Assembly (NCBI RefSeq): GCF_003131185.1
Contig: NZ_QFFU01000002.1
Location: forward strand, 186,001 to 250,000
Direction: 5' to 3'
Origin: Pseudomonas ovata
GTDB taxonomy: Bacteria; Pseudomonadota; Gammaproteobacteria; Pseudomonadales; Pseudomonadaceae
DNA length: 64,000 bases
The notes under the pieces were generated by a model. It had not been told where the DNA came from, did not search any database, and saw only the letters and a program-made list of their open reading frames with translations. The position numbers and the translations under genes are program-made. This document shows positions 9,046-16,576 of the stretch, piece by piece. Every line of letters begins with the position of its first letter. Positions within the stretch are counted from its first letter, which is position 1.

Positions 9046-9588
9046 ATGGACAACGTCGTCAAGGTCGACCTCAAGCGCGCCGAAAGCCACCTGCGCACCG
9101 CACTGCTTGACGGGCGCCTGGAAGGCCCGGCGCACATCACCGAAACCGGCCGTCCGCAAGCGGCGCTGACCTACCGCAACGGCCAGCTTGACGGGCCGAT
9201 GGTGCTGTACCACAGCAACGGCGTGGTCAGCGCACGGTTGCATTACCGCCTGGACAAACTGCACGGCCCGGCGCAGTTCTACAGCCCGCAGGGGCCGCTG
9301 ATCCGCGAGGCGAATTACCAGGCCGGCCTGCTGCATGGCGTAACCAACACTTACTTCGAAGACGGCAGCCTGGCCGCACGCGAGCACTTTCGGCTGGGGC
9401 AGATGCACGGCATCAGCCAGCGTTTTCACAGCAACGGCAATGTGGCAGCGCGAATGGAATATGAACGGGGCAAGTTGTTGCAGCGTGCCTGTGAGTTCAG
9501 CCGCGACGGACGGCCGCTGGATGCCTACGGCCGGCCCTTGAGGCGCTGGAAGGCCTGGTGGGTGAAGTGGCAGCAGGGACCGCAGTGA
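9046..9588 (+). CDS. MORN-variant repeat protein (YwqK-like) linked to vgrG
   Basis: This 180-residue protein is made of about five successive 20-24-residue units of the kind G-x-L-x-G-x-x-x-x-Y-x-x-N-G-x, for example NGQLDGPMVLYHSNG, LDKLHGPAQFYSPQG and LGQMHGISQRFHSNG. These are MORN-variant repeats of the YwqK type, which databases often label as antitoxin-like. It follows vgrG by ten bases and is therefore probably co-expressed with it. The role is not established: it could be an effector-specific adaptor or an immunity protein for one of the upstream cargo genes, but nothing in the sequence proves either. The preceding in-frame GTG at 9043 is an equally possible start. Confidence 0.7.
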   Translation: MDNVVKVDLKRAESHLRTALLDGRLEGPAHITETGRPQAALTYRNGQLDGPMVLYHSNGVVSARLHYRLDKLHGPAQFYSPQGPLIREANYQAGLLHGVTNTYFEDGSLAAREHFRLGQMHGISQRFHSNGNVAARMEYERGKLLQRACEFSRDGRPLDAYGRPLRRWKAWWVKWQQGPQ

Positions 9589-9597
9589 AACGGCCCG

Positions 9598-9999
9598 CTA
9601 CGGAATCAGCAGCTGGACCTGCCCTGCAAACGCGACCTTGATCACCCCGGCCCACATGCACATCAATGTGCTGTTGGCATCCAGCGCCGGCATCGAGCCC
9701 AGCAACATCGTCGGCGCGCCGGTAATCCACGGTGCCACTGTCGCCGGGATGCAGGGCATGGGGGTCGGCACCCCCAGTGCGGCGGCCGTGGCCGCAATCA
9801 CCATCGGGTTGGCCATGCTCTGGCACATGCCGAACGGCAGGATATTGAGCAGCGGAATGTTGTCCATGATGTTGGCGGCCGGCATGTTGGACACCAGCAT
9901 GCGGTTGATCGGCAACACCATCAGCATCGAGGGCGCTACACCGAAACTGCATTGCAGCGTGGCGCCGGAACAAACGTGTGGACAGCCCATGGCAGACAT
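9598..9999 (-). CDS. DUF4280/DUF4150-type PAAR-like protein
   Basis: This 133-residue protein has the pattern of PAAR-like (DUF4280) proteins: an N-terminal GCPHVCSGATLQCSFG motif, alternating glycine/proline-rich short strands, and paired cysteines (MCQSMANP, MPCIPATVAPW, LMCMWAG). PAAR-like proteins cap the VgrG spike and can recruit cargo. It is convergent with the MORN-type gene and only nine bases from it, so it has its own promoter upstream of 9999. The ATG at 9999 follows CACAGGGA on the minus strand; longer upstream extensions are antisense noise. Its adjacency to vgrG makes a spike-tip role likely. Confidence 0.85.
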   Translation of the reverse strand: MSAMGCPHVCSGATLQCSFGVAPSMLMVLPINRMLVSNMPAANIMDNIPLLNILPFGMCQSMANPMVIAATAAALGVPTPMPCIPATVAPWITGAPTMLLGSMPALDANSTLMCMWAGVIKVAFAGQVQLLIP

Positions 10000-10083
10000 T
10001 CCCTGTGAACAAAGCCGTGCCGTCATTCTAAGCCGGCCCCGTATCACTCTGCCACGGCAGATTGCCACCCAGGAGAAGAGCGT

Positions 10084-10482
10084 ATGTTCAGTCACATTCA
10101 GATCGGCGCCCGTGACCTTGAGCGCCAGATTGCTTTCTACGATGCCGTACTGGCGCCGCTGGGCCTGGTGCGCATGGACGCAGAATCCGACGGCGGTCCC
10201 GCCGGGGCCGGCTGGCACACGCCAGGCACGCAGTACCCGCTGTTCTATGTGCAACTGCCTTTCAACGGCTTACCGGCGACCTGGGGCAATGGTGTGCAGG
10301 TCAGCTTTGCCGCCGGCTCCCAGGAGCAGGTGCGTGCGGCCTGGCAGGCGGCTATCGAGCAGGGCGGCAGTGATGAAGGCGAGCCAGGGATCCGCGAGCA
10401 TTATTCGCCGGACTACTACGGCGCATATTGCCGGGATCCTGAAGGGAACAAGCTGTGTTTTGTGCACCGGGACGGGATGTAG
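10084..10482 (+). CDS. VOC family (glyoxalase-like) protein
   Basis: This 132-residue single-domain protein begins MFSHIQIGARDLERQIAFYD, the typical first strand and helix of a vicinal-oxygen-chelate fold. It ends with RDPEGNKLCFVHR, the usual last metal-side strand. Possible metal-side residues include His4 and the acidic residue of DPEGNK. VOC members act as glyoxalases, dioxygenases or resistance proteins, and the substrate cannot be read from the sequence. The start ATG follows CAGGAGAAGAGCGT, a good ribosome site. It stands alone between the PAAR-like gene and an MFS gene and is followed directly by a hairpin. Confidence 0.85.
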   Translation: MFSHIQIGARDLERQIAFYDAVLAPLGLVRMDAESDGGPAGAGWHTPGTQYPLFYVQLPFNGLPATWGNGVQVSFAAGSQEQVRAAWQAAIEQGGSDEGEPGIREHYSPDYYGAYCRDPEGNKLCFVHRDGM

Positions 10483-10483
10483 C

Positions 10484-10509
10484 GCCGGATTCCGGACCTG
10501 AAATCCGGC
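10484..10509 (+). terminator. Hairpin after the VOC gene
   Basis: GCCGGATT (10484-10491) and AATCCGGC (10502-10509) form an 8-bp perfect stem two bases after the VOC stop codon. There is no strong T-tract, so it may be a processing or termination hairpin rather than a classical intrinsic terminator. Confidence 0.45.
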
Positions 10510-10512
10510 TGC

Positions 10513-10581
10513 AGGAGCGACCCGCGGTCGCGAAAGCCCCTGCATCATTCATGGGCAGATTCGCGACCGTTGGTCGCTCCT
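10513..10581. repeat. REP hairpin, GGAGCGACC type, copy 1
   Basis: Inverted arms AGGAGCGACCCGCGGTCGCG (from 10513) and CGCGACCGTTGGTCGCTCCT (to 10581) flank a roughly 25-bp loop. The same arms recur at 33661-33730 and 37136-37219, always in intergenic DNA, as expected for a REP/REPIN family. It lies between the ends of two convergent genes and may double as a transcript end. Confidence 0.8.
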
Positions 10582-10599
10582 AAATGTTTTCGATGCGCG

Positions 10600-11778
10600 T
10601 CAGCCTTGCTTGCCCCTTACCCCGACCACATACACCACCAGTCCCAGCACGGCCATCGCGGCCCCCACATACCCGGTCGAGGTCCAGCCCCAGCCTGCGG
10701 CAATGGCCATCCCGCCCAGCCAGGGTCCCAGCGCGTTGGCCAGGTTGAAGGCCGCATGATTGGACGCCGCCGCCAGGGTCTGTGCACCCTTGGCGATGTC
10801 CATCAGGCGGGTTTGCAGCACCGGGCCCAGGGCGATCATGGTGCCGACGCAGCCGATGGCCGGCAACAGGGTCCAGATCGAATGCGCCGCAAAGGGAAAG
10901 GCCAGCAGCACGACGATTGACCACGCCAGCACGATGCCGATGGCCCGGGCGCCGAAACGGTCGAACAGACGGCCGCCGACGATGTTGCCGATCACCGCGC
11001 CGCCGCCAAAGCAGGCCAGGGCGAAGGGGATCCAGCTTTGCGCGGCACCGGCCACCTGCAGCAGGGTCGGGGCCAGGTAGCTGAACACGCAGAACATGCC
11101 GGCAAAACCAATGGCGGCAATCAACAACAGCAGGCCGATCTGCGGCTGGCAGAAGGCTTTGAGCTCGTGACGGACACTGCTGGCCTGAGGCTTGTCGCCG
11201 GCCGGCAGCAGGCACTGCACCAGGATGCAGGTCAGGCCGGCGAGAATGGCCACGACCACGAACGCATAACGCCAGTCGAGCAACTGGCCCAGCCAGGTGG
11301 CCAGCGGGTTGCCGATCAGCATGGCCACGGTCAGGCCCATCAGAACGGTGCTCACCGCCGCGCCGCGCTTGTGCAGCGGGCTGATCGAGGCAGCGGCCAG
11401 GGCCGCGACGCCAAAGTAGGCGCCGTGCGGCAGGCCGCTGACAAAGCGCGCGAGCATGGCTCCGTGGTAGTCAGTGACCAGGGCGCTGGCCAGGTTGGCG
11501 CTGGCGTAGAACAGCATCAGCGCGACCAGCAGGGTCTTGCGTCGCAATTTGCTGCCCAGCATGGCCAGCACCGGTGCGCCGACAACCACGCCCAGTGCAT
11601 AGGCGCTGATCAGGTGGCCGACTTGCTGTTCGTTGACCTCAAGCCCGCGGGCGATTTCGGGCAGCAGGCCCATGATGACGAATTCACTGGTGCCGATGGC
11701 AAAGCTGCCCATCGACAGGGCCAGCAGAATCCAGAAACGCAGTCCGGCGCTGGGCGCGGTGTTGTTGCCTGTTGACAC
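10600..11778 (-). CDS. MFS transporter, DHA1 (AraJ-like) family
   Basis: This 392-residue protein has about 12 hydrophobic segments. The first is followed by GTSEFVIMGLLPEIARGLEV, the signature of AraJ/YdeA-type drug or sugar-efflux members of the DHA1 family. The loop 2-3 motif is degenerate (GSKLRRKTLL). It is an inner-membrane secondary transporter; the substrate is unknown. The start is GTG at 11778, preceded on the minus strand by TGAGGTCGATTC. The gene is monocistronic, with a repeat-rich upstream region that must hold its promoter between 11779 and the REPIN at 11814. The 3' end faces the VOC gene across a REP hairpin. Confidence 0.88.
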   Translation of the reverse strand: MSTGNNTAPSAGLRFWILLALSMGSFAIGTSEFVIMGLLPEIARGLEVNEQQVGHLISAYALGVVVGAPVLAMLGSKLRRKTLLVALMLFYASANLASALVTDYHGAMLARFVSGLPHGAYFGVAALAAASISPLHKRGAAVSTVLMGLTVAMLIGNPLATWLGQLLDWRYAFVVVAILAGLTCILVQCLLPAGDKPQASSVRHELKAFCQPQIGLLLLIAAIGFAGMFCVFSYLAPTLLQVAGAAQSWIPFALACFGGGAVIGNIVGGRLFDRFGARAIGIVLAWSIVVLLAFPFAAHSIWTLLPAIGCVGTMIALGPVLQTRLMDIAKGAQTLAAASNHAAFNLANALGPWLGGMAIAAGWGWTSTGYVGAAMAVLGLVVYVVGVRGKQG

Positions 11779-11813
11779 GAATCGACCTCATTGATAACGG
11801 TTAAAAGGCGCTT

Positions 11814-11986
11814 GTAGGAGCGCGCTTGCCCGCGACCGGCTGCGTTAGCAGCCGTAAACCCTCAGCGTTTCGCAGATTTACAGCCGTAAATCCTCAGCGT
11901 TTCGCAGATTTACAGCCGTAAATCCTCAGCGTTTCCGAGATTTCTGCGAGCGCTACGCACTCGGTCGCGGGCAAGCGCGCTCCTGC
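11814..11986. repeat. REPIN-like long palindrome R1 with tandem 32-bp core
   Basis: Outer inverted arms begin GTAGGAGCGCGCTTGCCCGC (11814) and end at 11986 with the near-perfect complement. Inside are three head-to-tail copies of a 32-bp unit (11849-11880, 11881-11912, 11913-11944) starting CAGCCGTAAA and containing CTCAGCGTTT. Related elements lie at 40044, 49514, 54575 and 57544. No transposase gene is present, so this looks like a non-autonomous REP-derived element. Confidence 0.85.
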
Positions 11987-12014
11987 GACGGCAAAGGTGG
12001 GGTTCGGTCACTCA

Positions 12015-13973
12015 TCAGCCTTCTGTAAGGATGCAACCCACCTTTTCCAGCAGTTCATTGATCTGGAACGGCTTGACCAGCATGTCCATGCGCTCGCCCA
12101 GAAACATCTGCCGGTTGAGGGCGCCGGCTGCATAGCCGGTCATGAACAGGATCGGCAGGTGCGGGCGCCAGACACGTGCCCGTTCGGCCAGTTCGCGGCC
12201 GTTCATGCGCGGCAGGCCGACATCGGTGAGCAGCAGGTCGATCGAGGGATCATGCTGCAGGTGTTGCAATGCGCTCTCGATATCGCCGCACGGTGTACAG
12301 CGGTAACCGGCGTCGGCCAGTACTTCGGTGACGAACAGGCGAACCGGAGCGACGTCCTCGACGATCAGCACATGCTCGCCAGCACTTTGGCGAATGGCTG
12401 GTTGCGGCACGCGCGTGATGCTTTCAGGCTCTTCGCTGGCCGGCAGCATGATGGTGACTTCAGTGCCACGCCCGGACACGCTGCGAATGCTCGCATTGCC
12501 GGCCGACTGGCGGGCGAAACCGTAGATGCTCGACAGCCCGAGCCCGGTGCCCTGGCCCAGCGGTTTGGTGGTAAAGAACGGGTCGAACACCTTGTCGATC
12601 AGGGTATGGTCGATGCCGGTGCCGTCATCACGCACGCTCAGGGCCACGTAGGCGCCATCGGCCAGGTTCGGGTCGCCGCTGGAGTGGGCCATGTAGGTGG
12701 CGATCCAGATATTGCCTCCCATGGGCAAGGCATCGCGGGCGTTGATCACCAGATTGAGCACGGCACTTTCGAGCTGGCTGGGGTCGACCAGAGCCACAGC
12801 GGCATGGGGACTCAGCTCCAATTGCAGGGCGATGCGCTCACCGATGGTGCGCTGCAGCAGCTCTTCAAGCGAGCGCACGCGTTCATTGACGTTGACCGGG
12901 CGGGTATCGAGCGGTTGCTTGCGGGCAAAGGCCAGCAAGCGGTGGGTCAGGGACGCGGCGCTCATGGCCGAGCTCAGGGCGGCCTCGGCATAGATTTGCA
13001 CCTTGTCGAGCCGCGCGTCGGCAACGCGTTTCTGGATCAGTTCCAGGCTGGTGATGATGCCGGTCAACAGGTTATTGAAGTCATGGGCGATGCCGCCGGT
13101 GAGGTTGCCCAGGGCGTCCATCTTCTGCACTTGCAGCAATTGCGCCTCGGTGCGGGCACGTTCGGCCACCTCGATCGCCAGTTGGGTGTTGGCGGTGTCC
13201 AGTTGTGCAAGGTGCGAGCGTTCACGGTGGCGATGCTCGGTCACGTCCTCGATGAACACCAGGCTCAGGCCCGGCGTGCGATAGGGTGACAGTTGCCATT
13301 CGGTTTCGCGCAACTGGCCCTGCACGCGCAGGGTCAGCGAGCCTTGCCAGCGTTCGCCGTCGGCCAGGCGCAGGCGCAGTTCATCAAGCAGCGCGCTCTG
13401 GCCGGCGGCAAAACATTCCTCCAGGCCCACGGGGTTGCGATTGTCCTGGATCAACTGGCTGAAGGCGCGGTTGCATTCATGCACCTTCAGTTGCGCGTCC
13501 AGCACGGCAATGGGCGCCGACACATTGACGAATATTTCCCGAAAGCGCGCCTCGCTTTCACGCAAGGCATATTCGGTGTCGCGCACCCGTAACAGCGTGC
13601 GCAGGGTCGCCAGCAGCACATCCGGGTCGACCGGGTGAATCAGGTAGGCGTCGGCGCCGGCGTTCAGGCCGGTGATGATGTCGCCGGTCTGGATCGAGGC
13701 GGCCGAGACATGGATCACCGGCAGCAGGGCGGTGAACGGGTCGGCGCGCAGGCGCCGCACAATGTCGAAGCCGCTCATGTCCGGCAGGTTGACGTCCAGG
13801 ATCAGCGCATCGGGCTGCTCGGTGTCAATCAGCTCAAGGCCTTCGCCACCGGTGCCGGCTTCCTTGACCAGGTAACCGTGCTTTTCCAGGCGCCGGCGCA
13901 GGGCATAGCGGGTGGCGACATTGTCGTCAACGATCAGCAGGCGCGTATCACGCTTCATCGGCGCCATCCTCAT
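12015..13973 (-). CDS. Hybrid sensor histidine kinase (REC-PAS-HisKA-HATPase-REC)
   Basis: This is a 652-residue cytoplasmic hybrid kinase. The first REC (about 10-125) has acceptor Asp in LILDVNLPDMSG. A PAS-like region (about 140-260) and a short coiled coil follow. HisKA has its histidine in GGIAHDFNNLLTG. The HATPase shows NARDALP, DDGTGI and GQGTGLGLSS. A C-terminal REC (about 530-650) has Asp in LLTDVGLPRMNG. No membrane segment is visible, so input is intracellular. It is the last gene of the stressosome-type operon and overlaps the preceding kinase by 26 nt. A phosphorelay with that kinase, fed by the RsbRST switch, is the natural inference. Confidence 0.9.
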   Translation of the reverse strand: MRMAPMKRDTRLLIVDDNVATRYALRRRLEKHGYLVKEAGTGGEGLELIDTEQPDALILDVNLPDMSGFDIVRRLRADPFTALLPVIHVSAASIQTGDIITGLNAGADAYLIHPVDPDVLLATLRTLLRVRDTEYALRESEARFREIFVNVSAPIAVLDAQLKVHECNRAFSQLIQDNRNPVGLEECFAAGQSALLDELRLRLADGERWQGSLTLRVQGQLRETEWQLSPYRTPGLSLVFIEDVTEHRHRERSHLAQLDTANTQLAIEVAERARTEAQLLQVQKMDALGNLTGGIAHDFNNLLTGIITSLELIQKRVADARLDKVQIYAEAALSSAMSAASLTHRLLAFARKQPLDTRPVNVNERVRSLEELLQRTIGERIALQLELSPHAAVALVDPSQLESAVLNLVINARDALPMGGNIWIATYMAHSSGDPNLADGAYVALSVRDDGTGIDHTLIDKVFDPFFTTKPLGQGTGLGLSSIYGFARQSAGNASIRSVSGRGTEVTIMLPASEEPESITRVPQPAIRQSAGEHVLIVEDVAPVRLFVTEVLADAGYRCTPCGDIESALQHLQHDPSIDLLLTDVGLPRMNGRELAERARVWRPHLPILFMTGYAAGALNRQMFLGERMDMLVKPFQINELLEKVGCILTEG

Positions 13974-14811
13974 CGAGCGCCAGCGGAATGCTCACAAAGA
14001 ACGTCGACCCGACCCCCGGGGTGCTCTCGACGCCGACCCGGCCGCCAAGCAACGTCGCAAAGCGCTTGCACAGCGACAGGCCCAGCCCGGTGCCGCGCAG
14101 GCGCTTCTGCAGCGGCGAGTCGACCTGGGAGAAGTCTTCGAAGAGCGTGTCGTGCAACTCGGACGCGATGCCGATACCGGTGTCGCTGACCGCAAAGCGG
14201 ATCTGGTTTGCGCCCTCCAGCCTTGCCGAAACCCGCACTTCGCCCTGGGAGGTGAACTTGAGTGAGTTGGCAATGAAGTTGCGCAGGATCTGCGCCAGCT
14301 TCTTGTCGTCGGTAAACAGCTGTGGCAAGCCTTTGGGTTCTTCGAAGATCAGGTCGACGTTACCGGTGTCGACGATGGGGCGGAACATGCCGCGCAGGGC
14401 CGCGAACAGGTCGAGCATGTCGAACCAGTCCGGGGAAATCGTGATGCGCCCGGCCTCGATCTTGGCCAGGTCCAGCAGGTCGTCGACCATGTTGCTCAGT
14501 TCGCGGGTGGCGGTGCTGATGAACGCCACTTGTTTGTGCTGCTCCACGCCCAGCGGGCCGTCGAGTTCATCGCTCAACAGGCTGGTGATGCTCAGGATCG
14601 AGCCCAGCGGCGTGCGGAACTCATGGCTCATGTACGACAGGAAGCGGCTCTTGAGGTCCGACGCCTGGCGCAACTGGTCAGCCTGATTGTCGAGTTCCGA
14701 ATACAGCGCCAGTACACCCTGGTTGGTCTCATCCAGTTCGGCGCGCAGGGCGTCGTTTTCAGCTTGCAGTCGCTTGATCAACGCGGCCTGGTCATTGGCA
14801 AGGTCAGTCAT
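13948..14811 (-). CDS. Soluble sensor histidine kinase of the stressosome operon
   Basis: This 287-residue cytoplasmic kinase has an N-terminal coiled coil (about 5-55). HisKA has the H-box SHEFRTPLGS at about residue 65. A HATPase domain contains the N-box NFIANSLKF, G1 SDTGIGI, F-box FEDFSQVD and G2 GTGLGLSL. It has no receiver and no sensor domain of its own, so activity is probably set by protein partners. It sits between the RsbX-like phosphatase (8-nt overlap) and the hybrid kinase (26-nt overlap). In Gram-negative stressosome operons a two-component pair commonly replaces the sigma-B branch, which fits this arrangement. Confidence 0.9.
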   Translation of the reverse strand: MTDLANDQAALIKRLQAENDALRAELDETNQGVLALYSELDNQADQLRQASDLKSRFLSYMSHEFRTPLGSILSITSLLSDELDGPLGVEQHKQVAFISTATRELSNMVDDLLDLAKIEAGRITISPDWFDMLDLFAALRGMFRPIVDTGNVDLIFEEPKGLPQLFTDDKKLAQILRNFIANSLKFTSQGEVRVSARLEGANQIRFAVSDTGIGIASELHDTLFEDFSQVDSPLQKRLRGTGLGLSLCKRFATLLGGRVGVESTPGVGSTFFVSIPLALDEDGADEA

Positions 14812-15820
14812 GCTGCGTCTCCAGTTTCAGCGCGATGACCGTCACATCGTCGCGGCCGCGGCAGTAGTCGCGGTGCAGGACGGCGGCGATCACCGCAGGG
14901 TGGCGATGTACCAGGCCCGGGTAATCGCTCAGGTTCCAGCGTGACTGCAAGCCATCGCTGTACAGAATCAAAAGGTGTTCGCCCACGTGCGGGAAATCGA
15001 ACGATTGCGCCTTGCGGTACTGCACGCCCACGATGCCCGGGTGCGAGGCCAGGCCCCGGGCACGCTCGGCATTGATCAGGCTGGCACCGATATTGCCGAT
15101 GCCGGTAAACCTCAGGTGTCCGTCAGCGGCCTGGTATTGCGCGATCGCCACCGCGCCGCCCCGGGTACCGCCCATGGCATGGTGCAGATCGTCCATCAGC
15201 AGGGTCGGTGCCGCGAAGGGTGCCTGGGCAAAGGCTGACTCGCCGGCCCGACCGGCCAGTTCGGCGTCGGGCCCGTGGCCGAGCCCGTCGATGACCAGCA
15301 CGCTGAGGTCGCCACCCTTGAGACTCAGGTGCCAGACATCACCACAGGCCGGATCGTTGTGCAGCGAGTGCTGGCTGACGCCGAAGGCCAGGTCGCGGGC
15401 CTTGTCGTCACGTCGGTACAGGCGCGCAAGCACCACCGCACCACGCGCGTCGGCATGCACATCGAACACGTCGGCCAGGCGCGACACCGCGCCCAGGCCG
15501 ATGCCTTGGGTACCACCGGTGGAGAAGCCATCGGTCAGGCAGGCCGGCAGGTCAAAGCCCTGGCCGCGGTCCACGGCCAGCAGTTCGATGCCGAAACCAT
15601 TGAAGCGCGGCAAGACGCGCAGGTGCAGCTCGCCACGGGCTGCGTGCTTGAGCAGGTTGCTGGTCAGTTCCGTGGCCACCAGTGCCACACGGCCGGCGTC
15701 GGTCTCGTTGAAGCCATGCTCCTGGGCGAGGGCCTGGGCGCTGCGCCTTGCATGGCCGACCTGGCTGCTGTCATCAATCGGCAGGACCCAGGTCAGGGTG
15801 CCGCTGAGGGTCATGTCCAT
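14804..15820 (-). CDS. ATP-binding/PP2C fusion, RsbX-like serine phosphatase
   Basis: This 338-residue protein has an N-terminal anti-sigma-type HATPase domain (about 1-135: TELTSNLLKHA, VDRGQGFD, GGTQGIGLGAV). A SpoIIE/PP2C-type phosphatase domain (about 145-335) follows, with metal-site motifs VIDGLGHGPDAE, LYSDGLQSRW and GRDDVTVIAL. RsbX dephosphorylates RsbR and RsbS to reset the stressosome; here the phosphatase carries an extra ATPase domain. The ATG at 15820 overlaps the rsbT-like gene by 10 nt. An alternative ATG at 15814 would give an ATGA stop-start overlap and is also plausible. Function is inferred from domains and operon order. Confidence 0.85.
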   Translation of the reverse strand: MDMTLSGTLTWVLPIDDSSQVGHARRSAQALAQEHGFNETDAGRVALVATELTSNLLKHAARGELHLRVLPRFNGFGIELLAVDRGQGFDLPACLTDGFSTGGTQGIGLGAVSRLADVFDVHADARGAVVLARLYRRDDKARDLAFGVSQHSLHNDPACGDVWHLSLKGGDLSVLVIDGLGHGPDAELAGRAGESAFAQAPFAAPTLLMDDLHHAMGGTRGGAVAIAQYQAADGHLRFTGIGNIGASLINAERARGLASHPGIVGVQYRKAQSFDFPHVGEHLLILYSDGLQSRWNLSDYPGLVHRHPAVIAAVLHRDYCRGRDDVTVIALKLETQHD

Positions 15821-16215
15821 CGGGTAATCGTTATGCGGGTGCCCTGGCCGGGTGCGGTGTCCAGTTCGAATTCATCCACCAGCCGCCGGGCACCGGTCAG
15901 GCCCAGGCCCAGGCCGCCGCCGGAGGTCCAGCCGTCGGTGAGGGCCAGCTTGAGGTCGGGAATGCCGGGGCCTTCGTCACGAAAGGTCAGGCGCAGGCCG
16001 ACCCGGGTGCTGTCGTCGAGGATCTGCCAGTCCATGTCGCCACCGCCGCCGTACACCACGGTATTGCGCGCCAGTTCGCTGACAGCGGTGACCATCTTGG
16101 TCAGGTCGACCAGGCGCATGCCGCATTCGGTGGCCAGCTTGCGCGCGGTCTGGCGGGCCAGGACCACGTCCTGCTCGACGGCAATCGGCTGGGTACCGCT
16201 GCTGCGCTCGATCAT
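15811..16215 (-). CDS. rsbT: RsbT-like anti-sigma-type serine kinase
   Basis: This 134-residue GHKL ATPase has the N-box ELARNTVVYGGGG, G1 DEGPGIPD and G2 GGGLGLGLTGARRL, all typical of RsbT, the kinase that phosphorylates the STAS domains of RsbS and RsbR and then leaves the stressosome to activate a partner. Its ATG overlaps the stop of the rsbS-like gene by four bases (ATGA), so the pair is translationally coupled. In Bacillus released RsbT activates RsbU; no RsbU or sigma-B gene is here, and the downstream fusion phosphatase and kinases are the likely targets. Confidence 0.9.
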   Translation of the reverse strand: MIERSSGTQPIAVEQDVVLARQTARKLATECGMRLVDLTKMVTAVSELARNTVVYGGGGDMDWQILDDSTRVGLRLTFRDEGPGIPDLKLALTDGWTSGGGLGLGLTGARRLVDEFELDTAPGQGTRITITRWT

Positions 16216-16574
16216 CGAAGATTCACTCGCTCGCGCAACCGTTGCATGCCGCGCTCGACGTTCAGCGCAGTGCTGACGCCGGGCAGGTCCATGCCCAGCT
16301 CGACCAGGGTGATCGCCACGGCCGGCTGCATGCCGACCAGCATGGTCTCGGCGTCCATGATCCGCGACAGGCCGGCGATGGTGCCGATCATGCGGCCGAT
16401 GAAGGAGTCGACCATGTCCAGTGCCGAGATGTCGATCAGCACGCCACGCGCCGAAGTCTTGCTGATCAATTCGGCCAGGTCGTCTTGCAGCGCCATGGCC
16501 AGTTGGTCATGCATGTCGACCTGAATGGTCACCAGCAGAAACTCGCCCATGCGCAGGATCGGGATCTTGTCCAT
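16212..16574 (-). CDS. rsbS: RsbS-like STAS domain stressosome protein
   Basis: This 120-residue single STAS domain has the hallmark DISALDMVDSFIGRM. Ser57 in DSFIGR matches the serine phosphorylated by RsbT in Bacillus RsbS. GMQPAVAITLVELG, near-invariant in RsbS, is also present. RsbS forms the core of the stressosome shell with RsbR-type paralogues. The gene starts two bases after the end of the rsbR-like gene and ends in an ATGA overlap with rsbT, giving a tight rsbR-rsbS-rsbT order as in other stressosome operons. Confidence 0.92.
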   Translation of the reverse strand: MDKIPILRMGEFLLVTIQVDMHDQLAMALQDDLAELISKTSARGVLIDISALDMVDSFIGRMIGTIAGLSRIMDAETMLVGMQPAVAITLVELGMDLPGVSTALNVERGMQRLRERVNLR

Positions 16575-16576
16575 GG

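Noticed and set aside
9638..10501. 287-codon plus-strand frame spanning the PAAR-like and VOC genes
   Set aside because: It crosses two well-supported genes in other frames and has no family resemblance.
11849..11944. Possible short CRISPR array (three 32-bp repeats)
   Set aside because: The units are directly tandem with no spacers, lie inside a REPIN palindrome, and no cas genes are nearby.
11997..13289. 430-codon plus-strand frame opposite the hybrid kinase
   Set aside because: Composition is typical of antisense frames in high-GC genes; the kinase domains on the minus strand explain the region.
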